A DNA stretch of 64,000 nucleotides. Origin: Nitrospirota bacterium. Its GTDB lineage: Bacteria; Nitrospirota; Thermodesulfovibrionia; Thermodesulfovibrionales; UBA6898. The notes beneath the pieces were generated by a model that was not told where the DNA came from, made no database searches, and saw nothing but the letters and a program-made list of their open reading frames with translations. Shown here piece by piece: positions 9,209 to 17,209 of this stretch. The translations under genes were made by a program, and so were the position numbers. The DNA lies in assembly GCA_016214855.1 (NCBI GenBank), contig JACRMT010000012.1, positions 186,001 through 250,000 of the forward strand, written 5' to 3'. Positions within the stretch are counted from its first letter, which is position 1. The number at the start of each line of letters is the position of its first letter.

Positions 9209-9613
9209 ATGTCCGAGGAACCGAGAAGGGCTGGGCTCCTTCTGAGAGCAGCCGCAAAAATCCTTGATTTTATTCTCATTGCAGCAGTAATCGAAATTAT
9301 ACCAAGGGCCGGTTTTCTTGCCGGTTTGGCCTATCTTCTTTTAGGAGATGGTCTGTTCGACGGCAGAAGCCTTGGGAAAAAACTGATCCGGCTGAAGGTG
9401 GTTTCCCCAGACACCCTGCAGCCCTGCACCTTCAGGGAGTCTCTGCTCAGAAACAGCACACTTGGTCTGGGATATGTCTTATGGCTTGTGCCATGGATCG
9501 GATGGATCGTTCTTCCTGTGATAGCTGCAGTGGAGTTTATTCTGATCCTCGGCAATAAAGAGAGCAGGCGCCTGGGCGATGAGATCGCCGGGACAACCGT
9601 AATCGAACGTTAA
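9209..9613 (+). CDS. RDD-family membrane protein
   Basis: About 134 aa with three hydrophobic stretches (near residues 20–40, 90–105 and 106–125). The RDD signature is in the sequence PRRAGLLLRAAAKILDF near the N-terminus. The ATG at 9209 is used here; an in-frame TTG at 9194 sits closer to a weak AAGGG site, so the start is uncertain. Family function is poorly defined. It lies 20 bp before mreB and may be the first gene of that operon. Confidence 0.7.
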   Translation: MSEEPRRAGLLLRAAAKILDFILIAAVIEIIPRAGFLAGLAYLLLGDGLFDGRSLGKKLIRLKVVSPDTLQPCTFRESLLRNSTLGLGYVLWLVPWIGWIVLPVIAAVEFILILGNKESRRLGDEIAGTTVIER

Positions 9614-9633
9614 TTCTACTTTGAGGAGCTGAC

Positions 9634-10665
9634 ATGTTTTTTCATAATATACTTGGAATGTTTTCAAACGACCTTGCCATTGATCTGGGTACCGCAAACA
9701 CCCTGGTGTACGTAAAAGGACGGGGTATCGTCTGCGACGAACCTTCTGTTGTCGTTATCAGAAAAGACAACCGGAAGACCATCGCAGTAGGGGCAGAGGC
9801 AAAGAAGATGCTGGGCAAGACCCCTGCGAATATTATGGCGATCAGACCCATGAAAGACGGTGTTATTGCCGACTTTGACGCCACCGGCGAAATGCTGAAA
9901 TACTTCATCAAGAAGGTTCACAACAGACGGAGTTTTGTCTCGCCGAGAGTTATCATCGGCGTTCCATCAGGCATTACACAGGTCGAACAGCGGGCTGTCA
10001 AGGATGCGGCAGAGGCATCAGGAGCCCGTGAGGTTTACCTGATCGAAGAACCGATGGCCGCAGCTATCGGCGTCGGCCTTCCCGTGGGAGAGCCATCCGG
10101 GAACATGATCGTTGATATCGGCGGAGGCACGACTGACGTAGCGGTCATCTCTTTGGACGGCGTCGTGTACAGCAAGGCTGTCCGCGTGGGCGGCGACAAG
10201 ATGGACGAAGCGATCATGGCTTACATAAAACGTAGATACAACCTCATGATAGGCGAAACAACGACCGAGCAGATCAAGATCAATATCGGTTCTGCATTCG
10301 GTTCCGGTGGTCCTGATAAACGGGTCATGGATATCAAGGGCAGAGACCTGATCTCGGGCATTCCAAAGACGATCACCATAAATGAAGATGAGATCCGTGA
10401 AGCACTATCTGAGCCGACGAACATTATCCTCGATACCATCAAGGCAGCGCTTGAGAATACGCCGCCTGAACTTGCGGCCGACATCGTGGACAGAGGCATT
10501 GTTCTTGCCGGCGGCGGAGCGCTTTTGAGAGGGCTTGATATGCTGATCAAACAGGAGACGAACCTTCCGGTCATTGTGGCCGAGAATGCGCTCACCGCAG
10601 TTGTGCAGGGGGTCGGCAAGATGCTCGACGAGCTGGAACTGCTCAGAAGAATTGCAATAAACTGA
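9634..10665 (+). CDS. mreB: Rod-shape determining protein MreB (bacterial actin)
   Basis: 343 aa. It polymerises under the inner membrane and guides the elongasome. Actin-fold phosphate and adenosine motifs are clear: [14 protein letters not shown] near residue 15, [11 protein letters not shown] near 165, and [11 protein letters not shown] near 290. A hydrophobic N-terminus ([10 protein letters not shown]) precedes the first motif and may help membrane contact. GAGGAG Shine-Dalgarno before the ATG. First core gene of mreB–mreC–mreD–mrdA–rodA. Confidence 0.97.
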   Translation: MFFHNILGMFSNDLAIDLGTANTLVYVKGRGIVCDEPSVVVIRKDNRKTIAVGAEAKKMLGKTPANIMAIRPMKDGVIADFDATGEMLKYFIKKVHNRRSFVSPRVIIGVPSGITQVEQRAVKDAAEASGAREVYLIEEPMAAAIGVGLPVGEPSGNMIVDIGGGTTDVAVISLDGVVYSKAVRVGGDKMDEAIMAYIKRRYNLMIGETTTEQIKINIGSAFGSGGPDKRVMDIKGRDLISGIPKTITINEDEIREALSEPTNIILDTIKAALENTPPELAADIVDRGIVLAGGGALLRGLDMLIKQETNLPVIVAENALTAVVQGVGKMLDELELLRRIAIN

Positions 10666-10678
10666 TCTCGACAATGTA

Positions 10679-11458
10679 ATGTTCAGAAAAAAGGCAGTTC
10701 TTTTCTTTATCATTGTCATTATCCTTTTTTCTTTCATGACCTACCAGAGCAGAAAAGGATATTCCCTTATGGACAATCCTGCGTCCTTTCTCCTCAATGG
10801 AGCCTCTTCTGCCATATCCGCTGTTCTTGAGACACTGAAGCGCCCTTTCCAGATGATCGCGGTCAGGGACGAGGACAACAGAGCGCTGCAGAAAAAAGTG
10901 GACGAGCTCATGCTCGAACGTATGAGATACCAGGAAGCCCTCCTGGAGAATAAGCGTCTGAAGGACCTGCTCAAGCTTAAAGAAGACCATAAGGATACCA
11001 TCGCTTCAGCCAGGATCATCGGCAGAGGCACGAGCCACTGGACGCATACCTTTATTCTTGACAAGGGTATGCAGGACGGCATAACAAAAGACTCGACCGC
11101 CATCACGCCAAAAGGCCTTGCCGGCAAGATATTCAATGTCTCTGATTCGTTCTCGAGTGTCCTGCTCCTTACGGACATCAACTTTGCAGCAGCGGTCAGG
11201 CTGCAGGAAAGCAGAAAAGAGGCGATTCTGTCCGGAACCGGAACCGGCAAGACCATCCTGAAATATCTGCCGCCGGAACATGAAGTAAAAGAGGGAGAGA
11301 TCGTGGTCACCTCAGGGCTGGATCTGCTCTTTCCTCCGGGCATCCCGGCAGGATATGTATCAAAGGTCAACAGGCAGGGTGCCGGCCAGTTTCAATATAT
11401 CGAGGTTATTCCCTTTGTCGACAACGCAAGCATAGAAGAAGTGCTTATCATAAAATGA
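10679..11458 (+). CDS. mreC: Rod-shape determining protein MreC
   Basis: 259 aa. One N-terminal membrane helix (residues ~5–20), then a coiled-coil (about 60–100, rich in K/E/L) and the periplasmic beta domain with the family's SGTGTGKTILKYLPPEHEVKEG-like region. It links MreB, MreD and PBP2. It starts 13 bp after mreB; no clear Shine-Dalgarno is seen, so translation may be coupled. It overlaps mreD by 4 bp. Confidence 0.93.
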   Translation: MFRKKAVLFFIIVIILFSFMTYQSRKGYSLMDNPASFLLNGASSAISAVLETLKRPFQMIAVRDEDNRALQKKVDELMLERMRYQEALLENKRLKDLLKLKEDHKDTIASARIIGRGTSHWTHTFILDKGMQDGITKDSTAITPKGLAGKIFNVSDSFSSVLLLTDINFAAAVRLQESRKEAILSGTGTGKTILKYLPPEHEVKEGEIVVTSGLDLLFPPGIPAGYVSKVNRQGAGQFQYIEVIPFVDNASIEEVLIIK

Positions 11459-11910
11459 ACTACCTGCTCTGGGCATTGATCTTTTTCATCGCATTTCTGC
11501 TTCAGGCAAAGATCTCTCTGCTCTCTGTGGCGCCGAATATCACAGCCCTTCTCGCGTACTACGCCGGCATAAAATACGGCCAGAACAGAGGGGTGATCTT
11601 CGGGCTGCTGATCGGCGCGATCGAAGACAGCCTCTCATCGCCTATTCTCGGCCCGAACATGCTGGGCAAGAGCCTGGTGGGTTTTCTCTCCTCTTTTTTC
11701 ATTTCCGGCGGGATCTTTGTATGGACGCCTCTGTTGGGCATGCTCGGCATTGCCCTTTTCACCGTTATCGACAACTCGGTCGTCTTCCTTTCGCTCAGCA
11801 TTTTTGACAAACCTCCGACAGACCCGGGATCTGCCCTGTTCATAACCATCATGCAGGCTCTCCTGAACTCGGCAGCAGGCATGTTCATAAAACCGGCCCA
11901 TGCAGACTGA
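11455..11910 (+). CDS. mreD: Rod-shape determining protein MreD
   Basis: 151 aa, almost wholly hydrophobic with about five membrane segments. Recognised by size, hydropathy and strict placement between mreC and the PBP2 gene. It starts with the ATGA overlap on mreC and overlaps mrdA by 11 bp, suggesting tight translational coupling. Confidence 0.88.
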   Translation: MNYLLWALIFFIAFLLQAKISLLSVAPNITALLAYYAGIKYGQNRGVIFGLLIGAIEDSLSSPILGPNMLGKSLVGFLSSFFISGGIFVWTPLLGMLGIALFTVIDNSVVFLSLSIFDKPPTDPGSALFITIMQALLNSAAGMFIKPAHAD

Positions 11911-13681
11911 AAAGTCAGGCACAGAAAAGATCATACTCATCAGCTACCTGCTCATTGCAGGGTTCGTGGTCGTTCTCCTCAGGCTTTGGCAGCTCCAGGT
12001 CCTGCAGGGAAATGAATTGCGAAAGATATCAGAATCGAACAGGCTGCGGGTCATCGGTGTGCCTGCGCCGCGTGGCATTATCTTTGACAGGAACAGGGTC
12101 CCCCTTGTAAAAAATACCCCCTATTTCTGCGCCTCCGTGATACCGCAGGAATTCAACAAAGGCAATATCACTGCCCTGTCAGGGCTGCTGAACGTCCCGG
12201 AACCTGAGCTGTATGACAGGATCATGCGTAAAGCTGCAAGCCCTTTTACGCCTGTCAGGGTAAAAGAAGGCCTCAGCTTCAGCGAGATCAGTGTTATCGA
12301 AGCCCGGCGATCTGATTTTCCGGGCCTTCTTGTCGAGGTCGAAACGAGCAGGGAGTATATGTATGGCAGCGTAGGTTCTCACCTGATCGGGTACCTCGGA
12401 AAACTGAATCCGGCCCAGGCAAACGATCCGAATTTCAAGGATGTCCCCCCTGAGGCCTTCATCGGGCAATGGGGAGTTGAGAAACTGTATGACAAAACCC
12501 TGCGTGGAACGGCAGGCCAGCGGATCATCGAGGTTGATGCTGTGGGCAGGGAGATACGGCTTCTTTATGAGACAGCGCCCATCAAGGGCTCTGACCTTGA
12601 CCTGAGCATCGATATTGCCCTGCAGAGAGAGGCTGAGAAGGCTTTTGAAGGCAGGGCCGGCGCGCTCGTTGCCCTCAAGACCGATACGGGCGAGGTCCTG
12701 GGCCTCGTCAGTTCCCCCTCGTTCGATCCGAACCGGTTTGCAAAAGGCGTGAGCTACAACGACTGGAAAGACCTCATGGAGGATAAAAAGAAGCCCATGC
12801 TGAACAGGGCGATCCAGAGCCAGTATCCGCCGGGCTCCACATTCAAGATCCTGACCGCTATCGCTGCACTTGAAGAGGGCGCCATTGATACCGGCACAAA
12901 GGCCGACTGCAGGGGCGGGCTGAATTACGGGAAATGGCGGTTCGGCTGCTGGAAAAAAACAGGACACGGCGTTGTCTCCATTCATCGCGCCCTTGTTGAG
13001 TCCTGCGATGTCTTCTTCTATGAGACCGGAAAGCGTGTGGGTTTTGACAAGGTCCACGACTATGCACTGAAACTCGGCCTCGGCGCTGAGACCGGCATTG
13101 CTCTCGGCAGAGAGAGGAAGGGCCTGATTCCGAATTCCGACTGGAAGCTCGAAACGAAAAAGACAGCCTGGTTCCTTGGCGAGACCTTTATCAATTCAAT
13201 TGGACAGGGCTATGTTTCAACGACCCCCTTACAGCTTGCGGTCATGATGAGCGCAGTTGCAAATGGAGGCTCTGTATACAAGCCGCTTATACTCAAGGAC
13301 ACGGTTCCGGAGCTTGTTCGAAACGCGGGGCTCAGGCAGGAAACCCTTGAGATTGTGCGGGATGCACTCAAAGGTGTTGTCAATGAGCCGGGAGGCACAG
13401 GGGCAGCTGCACGATCATCCATGGCAACCGTGGGCGGCAAGACAGGGACTGCCCAGGTCGTAGGCATCAGGAAGGACTCGAAATATCTCTCCGAAAAATT
13501 CCGGGACCACGCCTGGTTCGTCTCCTTTGCCCCTGTGGAAAAACCGGAGATCGCCATGTCGGTCTTTGTGGAGCATGGCGGCCACGGCGGCAGTGCAGCC
13601 GCACCTATTGCAAAAAAAGCTCTTGAGGCCTATCTCCTGCCTGAGGAAAAGAAGAAGGAACTGCTCAATGTTCAGAATTGA
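11900..13681 (+). CDS. mrdA: Penicillin-binding protein 2 (elongation-specific transpeptidase)
   Basis: 593 aa. It cross-links peptidoglycan during side-wall growth. One N-terminal membrane helix (residues ~10–28), a PBP dimerisation domain with APRGIIFDRN near 52–61, then the transpeptidase domain. The active-site triad is intact: PGSTFK (SxxK serine, near 312), SCD (near 370) and KTGTAQ (near 512). Ends 14 bp inside rodA. Confidence 0.95.
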   Translation: MQTEKSGTEKIILISYLLIAGFVVVLLRLWQLQVLQGNELRKISESNRLRVIGVPAPRGIIFDRNRVPLVKNTPYFCASVIPQEFNKGNITALSGLLNVPEPELYDRIMRKAASPFTPVRVKEGLSFSEISVIEARRSDFPGLLVEVETSREYMYGSVGSHLIGYLGKLNPAQANDPNFKDVPPEAFIGQWGVEKLYDKTLRGTAGQRIIEVDAVGREIRLLYETAPIKGSDLDLSIDIALQREAEKAFEGRAGALVALKTDTGEVLGLVSSPSFDPNRFAKGVSYNDWKDLMEDKKKPMLNRAIQSQYPPGSTFKILTAIAALEEGAIDTGTKADCRGGLNYGKWRFGCWKKTGHGVVSIHRALVESCDVFFYETGKRVGFDKVHDYALKLGLGAETGIALGRERKGLIPNSDWKLETKKTAWFLGETFINSIGQGYVSTTPLQLAVMMSAVANGGSVYKPLILKDTVPELVRNAGLRQETLEIVRDALKGVVNEPGGTGAAARSSMATVGGKTGTAQVVGIRKDSKYLSEKFRDHAWFVSFAPVEKPEIAMSVFVEHGGHGGSAAAPIAKKALEAYLLPEEKKKELLNVQN

Positions 13682-14789
13682 CCGGCGTTTTATCCAGAAC
13701 TTCGACTGGGTCACCTTCATTACCATCATCGCGATCTCATGTATCGGCATAATGACGATATTCAGCGCAACGCGGCAGCCGGGAGATGCGCCGCAGGCCT
13801 CATTTTATATAAAACAGATCGTATGGCTTATGATCAGTATCTGCGCGCTCATCGCAGTTGTCAGCTTTGACTATATCTGGCTGGGAAGGATCGCCCTGCC
13901 CCTGTACGTGATCGGTGTTCTGCTTCTGGTCCTGGTGCTTGTTTCCGGGAGAACCGGCATGGGTGCGCAGCGATGGCTCAGCTTCGGCTTCTTCTCATTT
14001 CAGCCCTCTGAATTCTTCAAGCTCATATTCATCATCATGCTGGCGAGCTATTACAGTCTGTCACGGGAAGCTCTGCAGGCCATCTCCCTCATGCGCGTCT
14101 TCTTTACGGTCGTGTTCCTGCCGTTCCTGCTCCTCTTCAAACAGCCTGACCTCGGCACTGCCATTGTCGTTTTTCTGATCTTTGCATCCGTTTCCCTTGC
14201 AAAAGGTTTCCAGAGAAAACTTCTGGTAACACTCGTGGTCATTGGGCTTGTGTCGCTTCCTTTTGTCGGCAATATCGCCTGGACAGGGTTGAAGGACTAC
14301 CAGAAGAACCGCCTTATCGCGTTCATCGATCCCCAGGCTGACCCCACAGGCATCGGCTATCATATAAACCAGTCAAAGATCGCAATAGGATCAGGAGAGT
14401 TCTCGGGAAAAGGATATCTTAAAGGAACGCAGGGTCCGTTTCGGTTCCTGCCGGAAAAACATACTGACTTCATCTTTGCCGTGTTTGCAGAAGAATGGGG
14501 TTTTATGGGCTCGTTCTTTCTCCTGTTCCTCTACTTTATCCTGCTCGTGCGCGGCCTTGATACAGCAAGAAAGGCAAAAGACGATTTTGGAAGGCTGCTT
14601 GCGCTCGGCATCACCTTCATGTTCACGATCTATTTTTTCGTCAACATCGGTATGACCCTGGGTATCATGCCTGTTGTCGGTATCCCTCTGCCGTTCATGA
14701 GCTACGGAGGCACAGCCCTGCTTTCCAACTTCATCTCGGCAGGCGTTCTGATCAATATCAGGACGCGGCGCTTCAGCCTCTTTTATTAG
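13668..14789 (+). CDS. rodA: Rod-shape determining protein RodA (SEDS glycosyltransferase)
   Basis: 373 aa from the ATG at 13668. A longer in-frame reading from 13527 overlaps mrdA deeply and is rejected because its N-terminal part is basic and non-hydrophobic. It is a SEDS peptidoglycan polymerase with ~10 membrane segments. The long extracytoplasmic loop contains the PEKHTDFIFAVFAEEWG signature, and the C-terminus has PFMSYGGTALLSN. It works as a pair with PBP2, encoded just upstream. Confidence 0.95.
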   Translation: MFRIDRRFIQNFDWVTFITIIAISCIGIMTIFSATRQPGDAPQASFYIKQIVWLMISICALIAVVSFDYIWLGRIALPLYVIGVLLLVLVLVSGRTGMGAQRWLSFGFFSFQPSEFFKLIFIIMLASYYSLSREALQAISLMRVFFTVVFLPFLLLFKQPDLGTAIVVFLIFASVSLAKGFQRKLLVTLVVIGLVSLPFVGNIAWTGLKDYQKNRLIAFIDPQADPTGIGYHINQSKIAIGSGEFSGKGYLKGTQGPFRFLPEKHTDFIFAVFAEEWGFMGSFFLLFLYFILLVRGLDTARKAKDDFGRLLALGITFMFTIYFFVNIGMTLGIMPVVGIPLPFMSYGGTALLSNFISAGVLINIRTRRFSLFY

Positions 14790-14801
14790 ACCGGTTGAAT
14801 C

Positions 14802-14810
14802 TGGTATAAT
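14802..14810 (+). promoter_or_regulatory. Extended -10 promoter for tRNA-Met
   Basis: TGGTATAAT is a perfect extended -10 element located 12 nt after the rodA stop and about 46 nt before the tRNA. The -35 region is weak, as is usual for extended -10 promoters. Confidence 0.6.
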
Positions 14811-14855
14811 TTCAATCTTGCTGAAAGCCAACAGCTGTCAGCTATCAGCTTTCGC

Positions 14856-14931
14856 GGCGGTGTAGCTCAGGTGGTAGAGCATGCGACTCATATTCGCAGT
14901 GTCCGGGGTTCGAATCCCTGCACCGCCACCA
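14856..14931 (+). tRNA. tRNA with CAT anticodon, probably elongator tRNA-Met
   Basis: 76 nt including the encoded CCA. Acceptor GGCGGTG pairs with CACCGCC; D-stem GCTC/GAGC; anticodon stem TGCGA/TCGCA around the loop CTCATAT (anticodon CAT); T-arm with TTCGAAT. The full G1–C72 pair argues against initiator tRNA-Met. A tRNA-Ile(CAT) modified by TilS cannot be excluded by eye. Confidence 0.93.
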
Positions 14932-15022
14932 ACTTTCCCCATGACCAGCCCCATTGCATGGCCAAGATCCCTTTCACAAACATCGTTGCCCTTTGATCTC
15001 TTTTCCTTTTTTGCCCTGCTGC

Positions 15023-15724
15023 TTATAGTGGGGCTATATTGAAACTCATGGATCCCTCAAGCACGGTAAATTCTATCTGCACCCTGGTATAGCCGAGCGA
15101 AAAGGCAGCCGGAGCAGGTACAAAACCCCAGTTGATCTCATCGAGAAAGGCCTTCAATACTGGTGACGCAGAATCGACAACAATCTCATGCAATGTACGA
15201 TCAGGCCCAAACGTTAAACTGACGACAGCAGTGCCGCCGAAGAATTCTCGTCTGTTCACCTTAAGCGCCTCGCCCAAGAGCTCATGTATTCTGGCCCCGG
15301 CCTTTTGCGCGAAGATTTTTTTATGGAGAATGATGAATTGATAATAGGCTTCCCGGCTGGTGAATCCCTCTCTCTGGATAGAAGGCTTTTCGGCATCTTC
15401 AGTCTTCGGACTGGCTGAGGGTTCGACTTTCTTTTCAGGCTCAGGGATATTTGTTGACTCTGTTATGAGATTGTTGACAGCCTGATCCAACAGGCTTATC
15501 CCTTCATCAGAGGGCGGGCTGGACTCCAGGGGCTGAACATATTCAGAATCGCTCAGCGTTGCGGACTGGTCTTTACTTTCTTTCATCGCGAGATCAACCG
15601 AGAGGATCTTCTGGACGTCCCCCAGGCGGCCCGTCGTATAATTCGACACTGCTATCATGAGCAGGAATAGAATTAGGTGAAAGAATAAAGAAGATATTAT
15701 CGTTTCTTTTAGATTCATGACCAT
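15023..15724 (-). CDS. TonB-like energy-transducer protein
   Basis: 233 aa. An N-terminal membrane helix (residues ~9–26) is followed by an acidic, proline-containing linker and a C-terminal domain of ~90 residues (AGARIHELLGEAL … RVQIEFTVLE) that resembles TonB/TolA C-terminal folds. Likely periplasmic with an inner-membrane anchor. There is no exbB/exbD next to it, and no long Pro-Lys repeat as in classical TonB. Start at 15724 has a GGAAG site; an ATG two codons later is also possible. Function beyond the fold is not known. Confidence 0.55.
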   Translation of the reverse strand: MVMNLKETIISSLFFHLILFLLMIAVSNYTTGRLGDVQKILSVDLAMKESKDQSATLSDSEYVQPLESSPPSDEGISLLDQAVNNLITESTNIPEPEKKVEPSASPKTEDAEKPSIQREGFTSREAYYQFIILHKKIFAQKAGARIHELLGEALKVNRREFFGGTAVVSLTFGPDRTLHEIVVDSASPVLKAFLDEINWGFVPAPAAFSLGYTRVQIEFTVLEGSMSFNIAPL

Positions 15725-15891
15725 GCTGTTCTTCCGGATTTATTATAACCGATGATTGGCCGGTATCATGAACGTCCTGCGGGCAGTTTGATTTTCGACT
15801 CGTGGCTCATACATCGCCTGATACACTGAAGACTTGCTGCCGGGTCCTATTTATGAAGAGTGCAGACCTGCCCCGTTCCGGCGCCCCTTTC

Positions 15892-16377
15892 TCAGTCCTC
15901 TTCCCCAACAATGATCAGGGGCAGTCCGCAATCCTGGCATTCGCGGCTATCATGACCGATAGGGGACCCGCAGGCCGGGCATTTCCCTTTCCCGAACATC
16001 TCTTTTGCGATCCTCAGGTCTGGGTCCAGTTCCATAAGGTATTCTTCGATCGTCTGCTGAGACCTTTCGAGATCCTCCAGCGAGACCTTCAGCTGCACCG
16101 TATTACCGCAGCAGCCCTTCCTGCAGCCGGCATCGGAATGGAGCATGCACGGGATGCCGGCATCCAGGAGTACCGTCCTGAGTTCGCTCATCCAGCTCAA
16201 GTCACCTTCCATGACCTTCATCGAGTTATCAACAGCCGTCTCCTCTGTCCGCTCCCGTTCCTCCTGCGCCTTTGCTAATTCTTCAGGCAAAAGCAGGACC
16301 ACACCGCAGTCCGCGCATTTCTCGATATGCGGCTGATACTCAGCCCCGCAGTCAGGGCACATTTTATTCAGGTTCAT
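15892..16377 (-). CDS. Double zinc-ribbon protein with a central DUF2007-like domain
   Basis: 161 aa. An N-terminal zinc ribbon (CPDCG … CADCG, residues 8–25) and a C-terminal one (CPACG … CQDCG, about 133–153) flank a central segment. The centre (SELRTVLLDAGIPCMLH) resembles DUF2007-type signal-transducer domains and has an unusual Cys-rich patch (CRKGCCG). No signal peptide, so cytoplasmic. Function unknown. Confidence 0.5.
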   Translation of the reverse strand: MNLNKMCPDCGAEYQPHIEKCADCGVVLLLPEELAKAQEERERTEETAVDNSMKVMEGDLSWMSELRTVLLDAGIPCMLHSDAGCRKGCCGNTVQLKVSLEDLERSQQTIEEYLMELDPDLRIAKEMFGKGKCPACGSPIGHDSRECQDCGLPLIIVGEED

Positions 16378-16504
16378 GGTTCACGACCGTCCTCATTATT
16401 TTCTCAAAAAATTAATTGCAGCTATTATATTTCATTGCACCGGTATCCGCCAATTACCGTCTGCAGATTCGGAGGCTGGAAGAACAGTTATCCCCTTCAG
16501 CGTT

Positions 16505-17191
16505 TCACCGATATATCACGATCTCTCCGGTTTCAGCATCCTGCGCAACTCTATCGCTTCTTCTTTTTTCGCCGGAGTATTGAAAATCATCCAGAGAATA
16601 GGCGACGATAGGTCTAAGACCTCTACCTGCATATTCCAGTGTCTTGAACAGATACCGGATAAATGAGCCTGAATAACGATATCGGCGGATACAGCCTTCA
16701 ATATGTTTCTGAATCAGATCGTCAAGTCCTTGCCAGCATGATATCCTTGGGTGCTGTTCGATCCACTGATCGATAGTGAACCTGAGCAGCCTGACAAGAT
16801 CCTCTTTGGCATCTGGATTTCCTGCCTGGGCAATTCGTACCAGGGCAATGCTGATGATGTCCCGAACTTCTCTATCCTGTTTATCCACCGGAGAGAGAAA
16901 TGTATAAAGTTTGTCCTGATATTTTTTCAGGATAATTTCAACCGCTCTCTTATCCCGACAGGATCTTGATCGTCTGCCACGAGGCGAAGCAGTCCATTTT
17001 CGTTGAACTTTGCGGTCCAGGGCTCTGGTGATCCTGTCCCAATCTATGCCGCCTATTTCTGTTCTGATATTTTTCTGAATAAAACGGTAAACCTGCGGAG
17101 CATTGTGCAGTATCCAGGAACCATTAAACGTATGAGGCTGAATCGTTTTTAGAAGACTATTTATGACCTTTACTGCAGAGGCGAAATTCAT
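16505..17191 (-). CDS. Hypothetical protein at the end of the hsd operon
   Basis: 228 aa, basic and helical, not recognised. It begins 18 bp after the hsdR stop on the same strand and may be cotranscribed. The middle region (VRDIISIALVRIAQAGNPDAKEDL) looks like an alpha-helical repeat, followed by an Arg-rich segment. A sigma-factor-like or accessory nucleic-acid-binding role is conceivable but not supported by a clear motif. Confidence 0.45.
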   Translation of the reverse strand: MNFASAVKVINSLLKTIQPHTFNGSWILHNAPQVYRFIQKNIRTEIGGIDWDRITRALDRKVQRKWTASPRGRRSRSCRDKRAVEIILKKYQDKLYTFLSPVDKQDREVRDIISIALVRIAQAGNPDAKEDLVRLLRFTIDQWIEQHPRISCWQGLDDLIQKHIEGCIRRYRYSGSFIRYLFKTLEYAGRGLRPIVAYSLDDFQYSGEKRRSDRVAQDAETGEIVIYR

Positions 17192-17209
17192 GGTCTTAGA
17201 AAAAAACCT

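Noticed and set aside
13527-13667. Longer N-terminus for RodA
   Set aside because: It would overlap mrdA by 155 bp and adds a basic, non-membrane segment; the ATG at 13668 begins the normal protein.
16145-16336. Plus-strand frames over the zinc-ribbon gene and many frames opposite other real genes
   Set aside because: They are antisense shadows of well-supported genes and encode no recognisable domain.
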